DNA of 64,000 nt from Woeseia sp. GTDB taxonomy: Bacteria > Pseudomonadota > Gammaproteobacteria > Steroidobacterales > Woeseiaceae. A program made the translations under genes and the position numbers. The stretch spans positions 248,001-312,000 of the forward strand of contig JAJFKW010000001.1 in assembly GCA_021773015.1 (NCBI GenBank), written 5' to 3'. Within the stretch, counting starts at the first letter, position 1, and every line of letters begins with the position of its first letter. Below the pieces are notes generated by a model. It ran no database searches. It worked only from the letters and a program-made list of their open reading frames with translations, and was not told the DNA's origin. Below, piece by piece: positions 30,455 to 39,537 of this stretch.

Positions 30455-30850
30455 TTAAGATTCTGCTCGTTCTAGCCTCAATACAACCAGAAATACGATT
30501 AACATCGCCAATCCGACAGCCAGTGAATAGAAACACAACGGAGTTCCTGCCGCTGACAGCGGACATGTCGGGCGGCCGGACAATTCCAACGACGTGCCGG
30601 CGAGCGCCAACAAAATCACCGGCGCCGAGCCAACAAAAAACAACCACTTCAGCGGTTTCGTCCACAGTAAACTGGCAACGCCCATTGCCGCATAACAGAT
30701 CGATACCAGGTAACAAGCAGGTATTGGTCCAATAACCGGGCATGCATCGCCGCTATGCCAATGTGTTATCGAAATCGGAACGATACCGCTTAAGACATAG
30801 ATCGAGAAACCGGCAAGACCAATCCGCAATAGCATTGGTGATCTTTTCAT
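30455..30850 (-). CDS. Small Cys-containing membrane protein
   Basis: 131 residues, four membrane helices. Two cysteine pairs lie near helix ends: DACPVIGPIPACYLV and PTCPLSAAGTPLCFY. The spacing suggests disulphides or a redox/metal role at the periplasmic face. Similar small proteins of unknown function occur in many bacteria. Confidence 0.65.
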   Translation of the reverse strand: MKRSPMLLRIGLAGFSIYVLSGIVPISITHWHSGDACPVIGPIPACYLVSICYAAMGVASLLWTKPLKWLFFVGSAPVILLALAGTSLELSGRPTCPLSAAGTPLCFYSLAVGLAMLIVFLVVLRLERAES

Positions 30851-30974
30851 TTGTGTACGCTCTTCGTTGACTGCAATGCAACGTGTCCAAGTTGCTGCCG
30901 CATGTCAGATCGCGGGATTTTACGCGCATGTTTAATTTGAATTCGCACTGATCGACGAGCCCCTTGGTCGGGTT

Positions 30975-31826
30975 TTAAGACATCAGTGAGCGGATAATGA
31001 GGCGATCCGCCCACCGTGCGGGTAATACTGAAAGAAAAAGAGAAATCCAAGACCCTTTACTCAAGTGATAAGCCACACGGCTCTTACGCCCAGACAGTAT
31101 GTCGATTACAGTCGTCGCGATAGCACTCGCTGGTAGTGCATTTTTTTCTGCACTAGCCATGATACGCTGTGCCTTATGGGCCATTCTCTGGTAGGTAGCA
31201 TCTTCGTAGGCGTCCTCCTCTACTCTAGATTTGTTCCAAATCTCCGATTGAATTGGGCCCGAGCGAATAGACACGACGTCTATTCCGCTTGGTAGCAATT
31301 CACGTCGGTAAACTTCTCCTAGGCTTTCAAGAGCGTGTTTGGACACGCAGTATGCCCCATTCATCGGCGTGTTCAGAATGCCTGACAGCGAACTGATGTT
31401 AACGATCTTACCCGGCCGCTCAGAAGCTGTGCCGCGCAGTGCGGGGAGAAATGCATTGGTAACGTTTCGTACGCCCGTCAGATTGACGCTAATTGAGCTC
31501 TCGAAATCACTGTCATCCAGGAATTCAAGCGGTCCGAATGCCGCGATTCCAGCATTGTTGATCAGACCTCGCAAAGTTTGACCCTGCAATTGCGATTCTA
31601 CAATTTGTGCGGCGTGCAGAACGCTTTCTTTATTGCGGACATCAAACACCAGCGGGAAAAATAGGTTGCCTAATTCTGCCGACAGATCATCGGAATCCGA
31701 ACGTTTTCTAACGCTGCCAAATACCGTGTAATCGGCTGCAATGAGTTCTCTGCAGATCGATTGCCCGATACCGGTCGAAACGCCGGTTACAACGACACAA
31801 GGGGACTCGGTCTGTTCATTGCGCAT
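30975..31826 (-). CDS. Short-chain dehydrogenase/reductase (SDR)
   Basis: 283 residues from ATG at 31826. Classical SDR: nucleotide-binding VVVTGVSTGIGQSI, NNAG, and catalytic Ser with YCVSKHA (Tyr/Lys). The 17beta-hydroxysteroid/retinol-type layout, with PSGIDVVSIRSGPIQSEIW after the active site and a long C-terminal helix region, suggests a lipid-like substrate. Last gene of the minus-strand operon headed by the molybdopterin-flavoreductase gene; 16 bp after the PGPGW gene. Confidence 0.88.
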   Translation of the reverse strand: MRNEQTESPCVVVTGVSTGIGQSICRELIAADYTVFGSVRKRSDSDDLSAELGNLFFPLVFDVRNKESVLHAAQIVESQLQGQTLRGLINNAGIAAFGPLEFLDDSDFESSISVNLTGVRNVTNAFLPALRGTASERPGKIVNISSLSGILNTPMNGAYCVSKHALESLGEVYRRELLPSGIDVVSIRSGPIQSEIWNKSRVEEDAYEDATYQRMAHKAQRIMASAEKNALPASAIATTVIDILSGRKSRVAYHLSKGSWISLFLSVLPARWADRLIIRSLMS

Positions 31827-31842
31827 CTTCAATCGGCCTTTC

Positions 31843-32112
31843 TCACGAATCTGTTTGATCTGTTGGTCGTGTACGTCGCATTGGCGCGCCAAGCCGCTCA
31901 CCCATTTTGTTTTCTAGCCAGATTACGGTCTTGTTAAAACGCGTGTGTCGGGTCCGTGCCCTCTGAACCCAATTCGCAACCCTTTGGCTGGTACAAATCA
32001 ACAGCGCACTACCGGAAGCTATAAAGAAGGTGCTACCTGGAATTGGCGTAACCATTGAAATCAAACCGACAAGAAGCAGTAAGAAACCCGCTAATATCAA
32101 AACAATTCGCAT
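31843..32112 (-). CDS. PGPGW-type small membrane protein
   Basis: 89 residues. Two hydrophobic segments (VLILAGFLLLLVGLISMVTPIPGS and TFFIASGSALLICTS) with the VTPIPGSTFFIASG turn resemble the PGPGW transmembrane family (PF09656); the final GW is replaced by GS. A basic soluble tail follows. Function unknown. Between the DUF1330-like and SDR genes with gaps of 19 and 16 bp. Confidence 0.7.
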   Translation of the reverse strand: MRIVLILAGFLLLLVGLISMVTPIPGSTFFIASGSALLICTSQRVANWVQRARTRHTRFNKTVIWLENKMGERLGAPMRRTRPTDQTDS

Positions 32113-32131
32113 ATCTCTATCCTAAACAGGG

Positions 32132-32845
32132 CTATAGCAATCGCTCAATGTGAGCGATAAACGATGAGGTGCTTCTGTGAATAGCGGATTGATAACCGTC
32201 CGACGATATCATCTCGTCAAATACGCCTTTGTCTGCCGCCTGAATCACGATGATGCCGTCCATGAGGCAAAGAAGATCCTGCCCTACATTGTTTGCTGGA
32301 CCGGTTCTGACTCGTGCCGATAACGTACCAGCGTAGAGTACCCTCGCACCGGCCTTCTTTGATAACCCCAACATTTCGTCGATGACATCTGTTCCGCGAA
32401 AATGATGCAACAAATAGGCCTGATCTTGATGCCGCTGGTGTTGAGTATTTTTGGCTACTCTTGACCGTGTAAAGCCAAACGTGAATCGTTTGACAGCTAC
32501 CATTCGTAGCATGCTAACGATCATGAAATAAGGGCTTGTCAACAGATCGAGAAAACGTTGCGCCGTCGGGTAATGTACGATCAAGAGAACGTCCCTGCGG
32601 TCGTCTTCATGTCCATGTAATACTTGTGTCACCTTGCCCTTGAAGTGAGGCCGTCCACCGACCGCCCTGACGCTGCGAGATGCCAATAAGTTATACAGGT
32701 TATAAAGCGGCAATGACTTGGTATCGAACCAATTGATAGCATAAACAGGATTAGACAGCGGCCACTCGACATCTGTCGATGTGATCGTGACCCGGTTGCC
32801 ACCCGCTAAACTGACGCTGATCTGGTTCTCTTTTTCCATTATCAA
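32132..32845 (-). CDS. DUF1330-like tandem-domain protein
   Basis: 237 residues, apparently two dimeric alpha/beta-barrel (DUF1330-like) halves: residues about 28-110 (VYAINWFDTKSLPLYNLYNLLASRSVRAVGGRPHFKGKV ... LIVHYPTAQRFLDLLTSPYF) and about 140-230 (QAYLLHHFRGTDVIDEMLGLSKKAGARVLYAGT ... IIVIQAADKGVFDEMISSDGYQ). The function of these proteins is unknown. Its stop-to-start gap with the molybdopterin gene is 3 bp, indicating tight coupling. Confidence 0.7.
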   Translation of the reverse strand: MIMEKENQISVSLAGGNRVTITSTDVEWPLSNPVYAINWFDTKSLPLYNLYNLLASRSVRAVGGRPHFKGKVTQVLHGHEDDRRDVLLIVHYPTAQRFLDLLTSPYFMIVSMLRMVAVKRFTFGFTRSRVAKNTQHQRHQDQAYLLHHFRGTDVIDEMLGLSKKAGARVLYAGTLSARVRTGPANNVGQDLLCLMDGIIVIQAADKGVFDEMISSDGYQSAIHRSTSSFIAHIERLL

Positions 32846-32848
32846 TTC

Positions 32849-35800
32849 TCAGTAGACATCCAAAAGGTAGCGTTTTTCTTTACGAAGTTTTTGTATGAAG
32901 CTTTCGGCTTCTGTTGGAGTCATCGATCCCTGCTCCGAAATTATATGTAACAATTCGGTTTCGACATCTGGGGCCATTTGCTCGCTGTCGCCACATACGT
33001 AGATAACGGCTTCGCTGCATAGCCAACGCCATAGCTCAGGTGCCGCCGAACGCATCTTATGCTGGACGTACACTTTCTCGTCTTGGTCTCTGGAAAATGC
33101 TGTATCCAGACGACTCAGAACGCCGCTTACTAAAAACGATTCAAGTTCATCCCGATACAGATAGTCGTACTGCTCTTGGCGTTCACCAAATAACAACCAG
33201 ATAGGTCCTTTAGCACCGTCGAATTGTCGCTGCTGTAAAAATGCCCGAAATGGTGCAACACCGGTTCCTGGCCCAATGAGGACGATCGGACGGTCGGGAC
33301 TTACTGGTAACGTGAATGACTTGTTCGGCGCCATATAGAGTTGAAGCTTGTCGCCCACAGCTACACGTTCTGCTAGATAGGTCGATGCCACACCGCCATA
33401 ACTGCGCGCTACGTTTTCGTACTTCACAGTCGCAACCGTCAAATGAACCATGCCTGGGTGCAAATCGTGACTCGATGAAATAGAGTATGAGCGTGGCGTC
33501 AATGGCCGTAAGAGCGTGGCAAGCGTTTCCATCTCACCGAGCATGCTTGCATGCTCACGTACAAGATCCAGAACGTCTTTGCCCCACAGATATTCCCGGT
33601 TGTCGCTTATGCTTAGCCCAATTCGATTCAGCAAGGCCTTGGATGGCGTTCTGATTTCGAAATAATGCGTCAGCAATTCACGCAGGCTCTCATGAAATTC
33701 CCCAATGCGCTCGTTCCCCTCACAGCCTGCTTGTTTGAGCAGTTCTGAGACCAATTTGGGATCGTTTTCGACCAAAACGTTTAGGGTATCGCCGGGACTG
33801 TAAGCAAGTCCTTCACTGAGCAGTGCTACTTCATAGTGCATGACTTCTTTGGAGGAACGAGGATCTGTCAGCCGGTCCTTGCGGACGAGTCGCCCTAGCC
33901 CAGGATTACGCCGGTTGTATCGTTGGCTGCTTGTCGTTTTGATAATATCAGCGGCTTTGACTAGCGTCTTTTGACTTCCCGAGTTTGCTACCGCGGGCAA
34001 CGCGACCGCCATCCACTCCTCAGCCTTTTCGTCATAGTCAACGTCAGCGCAGCAGACATCGAGCACTCTATCTGCGCCCAACTCGGTAAACCTTTGGTCC
34101 CACTCCTTTCCTGCCTGGTTGAAGTTATCGTAGCTTTGGTCACCCAATGCCAGCACTGAAAAATGCGTACCTTTCAGTGTATCTGCAGCAGCCGCTTCTG
34201 TTTCCTCCCACAACGCTTGTGCCGAATCGGGCATGTCACCCTCACCATATGTTGAGCACACCACTGCAACGCGTTCCAGGCCAACAAGATCGGTCAGACC
34301 AACTTCGTCCATATCGCGAACTTCGCCTAGCATGCCATGCTCTTCGGCAATCAATGCTAGGTCGCGCGCTACCATTTCTGCATTGCCAGTCTGCGAACCA
34401 AAAAGCACAGTCAATGGCTTTCCTTCATTCAAGCGGGCCTTGCGCCCGCCCGGAATTCGTTGGACTTGAACCGGTTGTCCCGAAAAAGCTGCATTTCCGG
34501 TTAACGCATCTACGCGAAGGTGATCAGTAATGTCGTTGACGCTGACGCCGGGTTTCGCTTCGGCGTTGCGGATACGAGTACCAGCCCGCGTATGGCCGAA
34601 ACCATGCGGAATACTCAGAACGCCTTGCATCATCGCGTCGGTTACTTCTGCCGGCAACTCAATTTGATCAACTCGGCTAATGACTCGAACCATTTCACCG
34701 TCCTCAACGTCCAGCCGCTTTGCATCCGTGTCGTTGATCATGACGGTACAGCGGACAAGCCGAGACCTCGATAGCTTGGCAAACTGGTGCATCCACGAAT
34801 TATTGGTAGCAACATTGCGTCGCCCAATCAGGCGAAATCCATCCGTTTCTTCGCCTGCGGAAAGTGCGCTAAGGCCGGCGACAAATACTTCCGGCGCTAA
34901 ATGAATCTTCCGGTCGGACGTTGCCAGCGCTTGAGGCATGCGTGACCGCAATGGCCCAAGGCTGATTCCATGTTTGGACTCGATGACCTTCTTGAGCGAC
35001 AACCCGGACAATAGGCGCTTTGGGTGGCTGAGGCGGCCGTATGGGCCTAGCAGTAATCCCAGATTGACGATTCGTTGCGGCGTTGCGAAGCGATCTAGGA
35101 GGCTCTGTTTACCGCTAAAGCGACGCGTCAATTCTTTCATTACTTGCCAATCGTACGGACGCCCTTTGTCGGGAGGAAATAGTGCCTCTGAAAACTTGAC
35201 GTTATTTGCCACAGAGATCATGTTAAAGATCAAATCGTAGTGAGCGTTTTCCAATCCGGTTGGCGTGGGTAGAATGACGTCCGCATGTCGTGTGGTTTCA
35301 TTGATGTAATTGTCAATGGAGACCATGAAATCCATTTTGGGTAGTAAAGATTCCAGCCGCTTGCCGCCTGGCGATGAAAGGACGGGGTTTCCACAAATTG
35401 TGACAAAAGCCCGAATTTGCCCGTCGCCTTCATTGGCCATTTCCTCCGCCATGGTCGATACCGGCAATTCGCCATAGAATTCGTTTAAGCCTCGCACGCG
35501 GCTTTGCCAGCGACCCACCGACTGTTGCCCGCGTCGACCCCGCACAATTTCAATTGCGGGTGAGGGAAACATCATGCCACCCGAACAATCGAAATGACCC
35601 GATACAATGTTGATGCAGTTGATCAGCCAGTGACAAAGCCCGCCGTGCGGCTGCGTTGATAGGCCCATACGGCCATACAACACAGCACGTTCCTGTGCAG
35701 TGTACTCGCTCACAAGTGTCTCAATAGTCGCGGCACTAACGCCACACAGTTCTGCTGCTTTGTTGGGTGTAAATTCGTGCAGCAATGGCTCGAGGTTTTC

Positions 35801-36583
35801 AAAACCGCTGACGTGGGGTCTCATCGTTCCGCATGCGGCATTGCCATCACGGAATAGCACATGAATAAAAGCAAGTAGAAAATAAACGTCGCGTCCGGGG
35901 ATAATAAAGTAGTGCTCGGTCGCGATTTTCGCAGTCTCCGTCCTTCGTGGATCGATAACGACAAACTTTCCACCGCGTCTTTCTATTCCGCGCAATCGTT
36001 CTTGCACACCTGCAGAGGTCATGATCGAACCGTTACTGGCAACCGGATTCGCACCCATGATGATCATGTAATCGGTACGATCAATGTCCGGAACTGGGAT
36101 CCGAAACTCGTGCCCAAACATATAGTGCGCAGCGAAATGATGCGGCAACTGATCCATGCTGGTTGCTGAGAAAACGTTCTTCGAACCGATCGCTTTGATG
36201 AATGGCTTCGCAAACAGCATCATTCCCAAATTGTGGACGATTGGGTTACCTAGATAACTTCCCACCGCGTTTGCGCCATGCTTCTCGGCCGCTGATTTCA
36301 GATTCGTGGTTACAAGTTCCAGCGCCTCCTCCCAGTCAATCTGTTTCCACGAATCGCCTGTTTTCTTTACTGGATAGCGTAAACGATCTGGATCGACGTG
36401 CAGCGCAGCGAGCGCAGGTGCCTTGGGACACATACTGCCTTTCGAAAATGGGTCCGCAGGATCCGGCTTTACGATAATACGATCTGACTGCTCGCCACCG
36501 TTACTTTCAACCGACACTGCAATTCCGCACATGGCCTCACATAAATTGCAGACTCTGAAATGCTTCTCAGACAAAATATGCAT
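32849..36583 (-). CDS. Molybdopterin oxidoreductase fused to CysJ-type flavoreductase
   Basis: 1244 residues. N-terminal [4Fe-4S] motif CNLCEAMC with the fourth Cys in KGSMCPKA, then a Mo-bisPGD catalytic domain to about 520 and a dinucleotide-binding domain about 575-690. A flavodoxin domain follows (VLFGSQTGNAEMVARDLAL, about 725-860), then FAD domain (RSYSISSS) and NADPH domain (GPGTGVAPFRAFLQQR) ending KRYLLDVY as in CysJ. So it should draw electrons from NADPH itself. Where formate dehydrogenases and nitrate reductases have a Cys/Sec ligand, this reads SATSMDQLPHHFAAHY, so the Mo ligand is probably not Cys. Similar proteins are auto-named nitrate/sulfite reductase fusions, but substrate is unknown. 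First gene of an operon with DUF1330-like, PGPGW and SDR genes. Confidence 0.88.
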   Translation of the reverse strand: MHILSEKHFRVCNLCEAMCGIAVSVESNGGEQSDRIIVKPDPADPFSKGSMCPKAPALAALHVDPDRLRYPVKKTGDSWKQIDWEEALELVTTNLKSAAEKHGANAVGSYLGNPIVHNLGMMLFAKPFIKAIGSKNVFSATSMDQLPHHFAAHYMFGHEFRIPVPDIDRTDYMIIMGANPVASNGSIMTSAGVQERLRGIERRGGKFVVIDPRRTETAKIATEHYFIIPGRDVYFLLAFIHVLFRDGNAACGTMRPHVSGFENLEPLLHEFTPNKAAELCGVSAATIETLVSEYTAQERAVLYGRMGLSTQPHGGLCHWLINCINIVSGHFDCSGGMMFPSPAIEIVRGRRGQQSVGRWQSRVRGLNEFYGELPVSTMAEEMANEGDGQIRAFVTICGNPVLSSPGGKRLESLLPKMDFMVSIDNYINETTRHADVILPTPTGLENAHYDLIFNMISVANNVKFSEALFPPDKGRPYDWQVMKELTRRFSGKQSLLDRFATPQRIVNLGLLLGPYGRLSHPKRLLSGLSLKKVIESKHGISLGPLRSRMPQALATSDRKIHLAPEVFVAGLSALSAGEETDGFRLIGRRNVATNNSWMHQFAKLSRSRLVRCTVMINDTDAKRLDVEDGEMVRVISRVDQIELPAEVTDAMMQGVLSIPHGFGHTRAGTRIRNAEAKPGVSVNDITDHLRVDALTGNAAFSGQPVQVQRIPGGRKARLNEGKPLTVLFGSQTGNAEMVARDLALIAEEHGMLGEVRDMDEVGLTDLVGLERVAVVCSTYGEGDMPDSAQALWEETEAAAADTLKGTHFSVLALGDQSYDNFNQAGKEWDQRFTELGADRVLDVCCADVDYDEKAEEWMAVALPAVANSGSQKTLVKAADIIKTTSSQRYNRRNPGLGRLVRKDRLTDPRSSKEVMHYEVALLSEGLAYSPGDTLNVLVENDPKLVSELLKQAGCEGNERIGEFHESLRELLTHYFEIRTPSKALLNRIGLSISDNREYLWGKDVLDLVREHASMLGEMETLATLLRPLTPRSYSISSSHDLHPGMVHLTVATVKYENVARSYGGVASTYLAERVAVGDKLQLYMAPNKSFTLPVSPDRPIVLIGPGTGVAPFRAFLQQRQFDGAKGPIWLLFGERQEQYDYLYRDELESFLVSGVLSRLDTAFSRDQDEKVYVQHKMRSAAPELWRWLCSEAVIYVCGDSEQMAPDVETELLHIISEQGSMTPTEAESFIQKLRKEKRYLLDVY

Positions 36584-36652
36584 TCCGGGAATATGCGTCG
36601 CAAACTGCTACGAGTTTGTTACTAGCGGCACTCGAACTTACTTTACAGAAGC

Positions 36653-38257
36653 TCAAAATTTCAGCAGTTGATTTCGAAAATCGCCTTCCCGCTCACTTTG
36701 TGTTCCATCGATGTAGGTAACAGCTACATTGGTCACGCGAGACTTGCCGAGACCGAATGTCAGCATGTGCGAAGGATCGGAGCACAGGCCCTCACCGGAA
36801 ACGAATTGTTTAGTCAACGAACTGCCATTGTTCAGTGTTACTCTAACGTTGGCCGCAATTGAAGAGACACGATTTGGCAATTTCACCTTTAGGTACCCCG
36901 CATCGCCACCCTCGCTGATAAATGCCAAAGACCGATCCGCCAGATTGACGTGTACGATGTCCGAATAGCCGTCCCCATTGAAGTCGGCAAAAATTGGCGC
37001 AATGGAATATCTCTTGTTAACAACGCCCGCTTCCTTACCAACCGCGGCAAATTCGCCGTCTGAGTTCTGTATCAAGAGCCTGCCTGGGGCACGCAGGAAC
37101 GGTATTTTCTGCGGTGGCAAACCAATGTAATTCTCTGAAACGATAAGATCTTCGCGACCGTCAAGATTCAGATCTTCAAAAGCCATGCCCCAGGAAAATT
37201 CGTAGTCGGCGATCTTTGCGTCGGCGGCAGTATCCTCAAATTCAAACCCGCCCTTATTTTTGAAAAGTAACCATTTCCAATTATTTATCTGCTCGTCTGT
37301 CAGATCGCCTCGAATCAAAAAGTTTGGCGGTGTACTTCCGACATTGGAAAACGCAAAATCAACCAGGCTGTCGTTGTTGTAGTCACCGACAGCGATGCCC
37401 ATGGGATAGCTGTAGAAGTCACTGTTTGGATTTTTGTGATTGGCGAACGTACCATCGCCCTGATTTTTCCAGGTACGGACCTGTCCGGTATCGTGAGCCA
37501 CAACCAAATCTTCGAAGCCATCTCGATCAACGTCGACAAAAATTCCCATAAATGTGTTGTGAACATAGGTAAGGCCCGCTTTCTCAGTAACGTCGTCGAA
37601 AGTATTGTCGCCTCGATTCATAAACAGGCGACTGCTGCCACCGTAGCCATCCTTATTGAAGATGTTTTGGCCCTCAACAAGGTCCAGGCGAATATAACCG
37701 GCAACAAACAGGTCAAAGTGTCCGTCTCTATTGAGATCGGCTACACCAACTGACATCGCCGTCGTATTCGCAGGGATGGCCAGGGGCAATTTCTCGCTCG
37801 AAAACGAATTGCCTATGTTTCGATGTAGCCATACCCCATCGGTGCGACTGACGATTAGATCATCGCGGCCGTCACCATCAGTGTCGATAACAGAAGCACC
37901 AAAGCTAGCCGATTCCAGCGTCTTCTCAATCCCCGCGGCTGAAGCCATCGCTTCGAATGAACCGTCGGCGAATTTCAGGAGAGCGTCTAATTGCCCTGGC
38001 CCACCTCCAAGAAACAACTCCTCTGTGCCATCGTTATCCACATCAATAATGGCACCAGCGGCGAACGGATGCGCAGATGTAAAGTCATTGCTTTGATCGA
38101 ACGGAATCTCAACGGTTGTGTACGTTGGAATATCAATACCGTCTGTGGAGACTTCATAGTCAATTCGACTGTCTGCCAACCCCATACTGATTACCGCAAT
38201 AAACACAAGCAAGACTAATGCACCCAACCCACCCAATAATTTCTTTAGAATTTTCAT
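36653..38257 (-). CDS. FG-GAP/VCBS repeat protein (CRTAC1-like)
   Basis: 534 residues from ATG at 38257, 4 bp after the preceding gene. Membrane anchor or signal (LLGGLGALVLLVFIAVISMGLA), then about seven FG-GAP repeats with Ca-binding loops (DVDNDGTEE, DTDGDGRDD, DLNRDGHFD, DVDRDGFED, DYNNDSLVD, DLNLDGRED, DFNGDGYSD), forming an integrin-like beta-propeller. The C-terminus (NVRVTLNNGSSLTKQFVSGEGLCSDPSHMLTFGLG) is an ASPIC/UnbV domain. Periplasmic or surface-exposed; probably binding rather than catalysis. 69 bp upstream of the molybdopterin gene on the same strand. Confidence 0.85.
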   Translation of the reverse strand: MKILKKLLGGLGALVLLVFIAVISMGLADSRIDYEVSTDGIDIPTYTTVEIPFDQSNDFTSAHPFAAGAIIDVDNDGTEELFLGGGPGQLDALLKFADGSFEAMASAAGIEKTLESASFGASVIDTDGDGRDDLIVSRTDGVWLHRNIGNSFSSEKLPLAIPANTTAMSVGVADLNRDGHFDLFVAGYIRLDLVEGQNIFNKDGYGGSSRLFMNRGDNTFDDVTEKAGLTYVHNTFMGIFVDVDRDGFEDLVVAHDTGQVRTWKNQGDGTFANHKNPNSDFYSYPMGIAVGDYNNDSLVDFAFSNVGSTPPNFLIRGDLTDEQINNWKWLLFKNKGGFEFEDTAADAKIADYEFSWGMAFEDLNLDGREDLIVSENYIGLPPQKIPFLRAPGRLLIQNSDGEFAAVGKEAGVVNKRYSIAPIFADFNGDGYSDIVHVNLADRSLAFISEGGDAGYLKVKLPNRVSSIAANVRVTLNNGSSLTKQFVSGEGLCSDPSHMLTFGLGKSRVTNVAVTYIDGTQSEREGDFRNQLLKF

Positions 38258-38261
38258 TCGT

Positions 38262-38906
38262 TCAGACTCCCTTTTTCTTTGCAATCACAATGGATGCCGT
38301 AAAGAATATAAAAAATGCGACATTAAGCGCGATTGGCATCAGATACTTGCCCAAATTCGGCGCGATTGCGTAGACAGTGAAACTCGCAACGATCAACAAT
38401 ATCGGGTTAAGCAATGCCATCCATTTCGGATAGTGACTGCGACCGGTCAGCACGAGCCAGATGTAGACGATAGATAGCACTAAGACAGCGACTCGAATAA
38501 TCTGCAGCAGAGTCTCATAACGAAAATCGTACAGACCGATGAGTAGTTCGATATCCGGGGACCCTGTTGAATTGATCAACGCGCTGATGCTTGCCCGCGA
38601 ACCTATCCAAACGGCACCAATTGCAAATCCATACGCAGTGATAAGAAATGCGCTGAGCGCCCAAGCCTGACTAGCCGGTCGCAGCATTAGATATATATGC
38701 CAGCAGCCCACTAGATACAGCGGCGCGCCAAGCACGCCAACAAAGTGTCCTAGGGTGGTACGTTCAGTCGATATGCCGGTGAAAAATTCGAATTCCGGGC
38801 CGAAACGTGCAAGTGCATCGAAATGCAAAATGAACTCTCCTGCTCCGGTCAATATGGCGCCGACCAGGCCTGTAACCCCGGTCAATATGATGATTGATTT
38901 GGTCAT
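38262..38906 (-). CDS. Unknown membrane protein (DUF6796-like)
   Basis: 214 residues, six or seven membrane helices. Sequence features such as GAGEFILHFDALARFGPEFEFF and VLGAPLYLVGCWHIYLMLRPA match the pattern I recall for DUF6796-type proteins of unknown function. Likely the first gene of the operon running to 30975; 4 bp before the FG-GAP gene. Confidence 0.65.
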   Translation of the reverse strand: MTKSIIILTGVTGLVGAILTGAGEFILHFDALARFGPEFEFFTGISTERTTLGHFVGVLGAPLYLVGCWHIYLMLRPASQAWALSAFLITAYGFAIGAVWIGSRASISALINSTGSPDIELLIGLYDFRYETLLQIIRVAVLVLSIVYIWLVLTGRSHYPKWMALLNPILLIVASFTVYAIAPNLGKYLMPIALNVAFFIFFTASIVIAKKKGV

Positions 38907-39537
38907 TGTGTGTCGCCTGCTAGTTCAGTGTGTCACGTTTCTATCGCGCAGCGTGTAGCAAACCACACGGCATGCGTGCCTGGGAGTCCTGCCTTTTGAG
39001 TTGACTTACGTTTCTGTACTCGAGCTTCTCTATCGGCAGCAAATGAGACGCCGCGCCTACCGTTGTCCTTAGATGACTTGTGCCTCAATTTTTGAACATG
39101 TGGCCTATAAGATCTAATTGAGTTTGTCATTATTTTTTATAGGAGTTCCTTATACCTTAGCGCTTCTCATCAATCATAATTATTCTGCAAGACAGGCTGA
39201 TCTAGCCGTCCGAGCCACGGTTACGCAGTGTGTCGATCAGTTGGGAGCGACGGCCGAGCAAACAGCAGCAGTGATACGGGTCTCGTAAAATTAAGCGTCA
39301 GTACGATAGACGCTCACCACTGACTATTGGTTACACTTGAAGAGAGAGAAATTACAGAAATGTGATGCTCGACGAAGTAAATACGCTGCAATCCAAAGAA
39401 ACCCCCTGTCGCAGCAACATCGGCTATGTTCGCATTGAACGACTTGGAGATTTCTTCGATTTATGTAGAATCTATTTGGCTAAACCGGCTGATACCGACA
39501 TAGCGTATTGGGTAGATGGGTCAGTTACCAATGTCGC
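38907..39537. other. Long non-coding stretch between two operons
   Basis: About 630 bp. It should contain the promoter for the operon starting at 38906. The only longish frame, plus strand from a GTG at 39362, runs into the 3' end of the GH13 gene on the other strand and has no recognisable family, so it is not called. No repeat or RNA was recognised. Confidence 0.5.

Noticed and set aside
30409-30458. attC-like pattern (GTCTAAC ... GCGTTAAGA) suggesting an integron cassette site
   Set aside because: The inner arms are not complementary and no integrase or cassette array is present.
32849-36583. Assimilatory nitrate reductase (nasA/narB) assignment
   Set aside because: The usual Cys ligand is absent and neighbours do not fit nitrate assimilation; left as unknown substrate.
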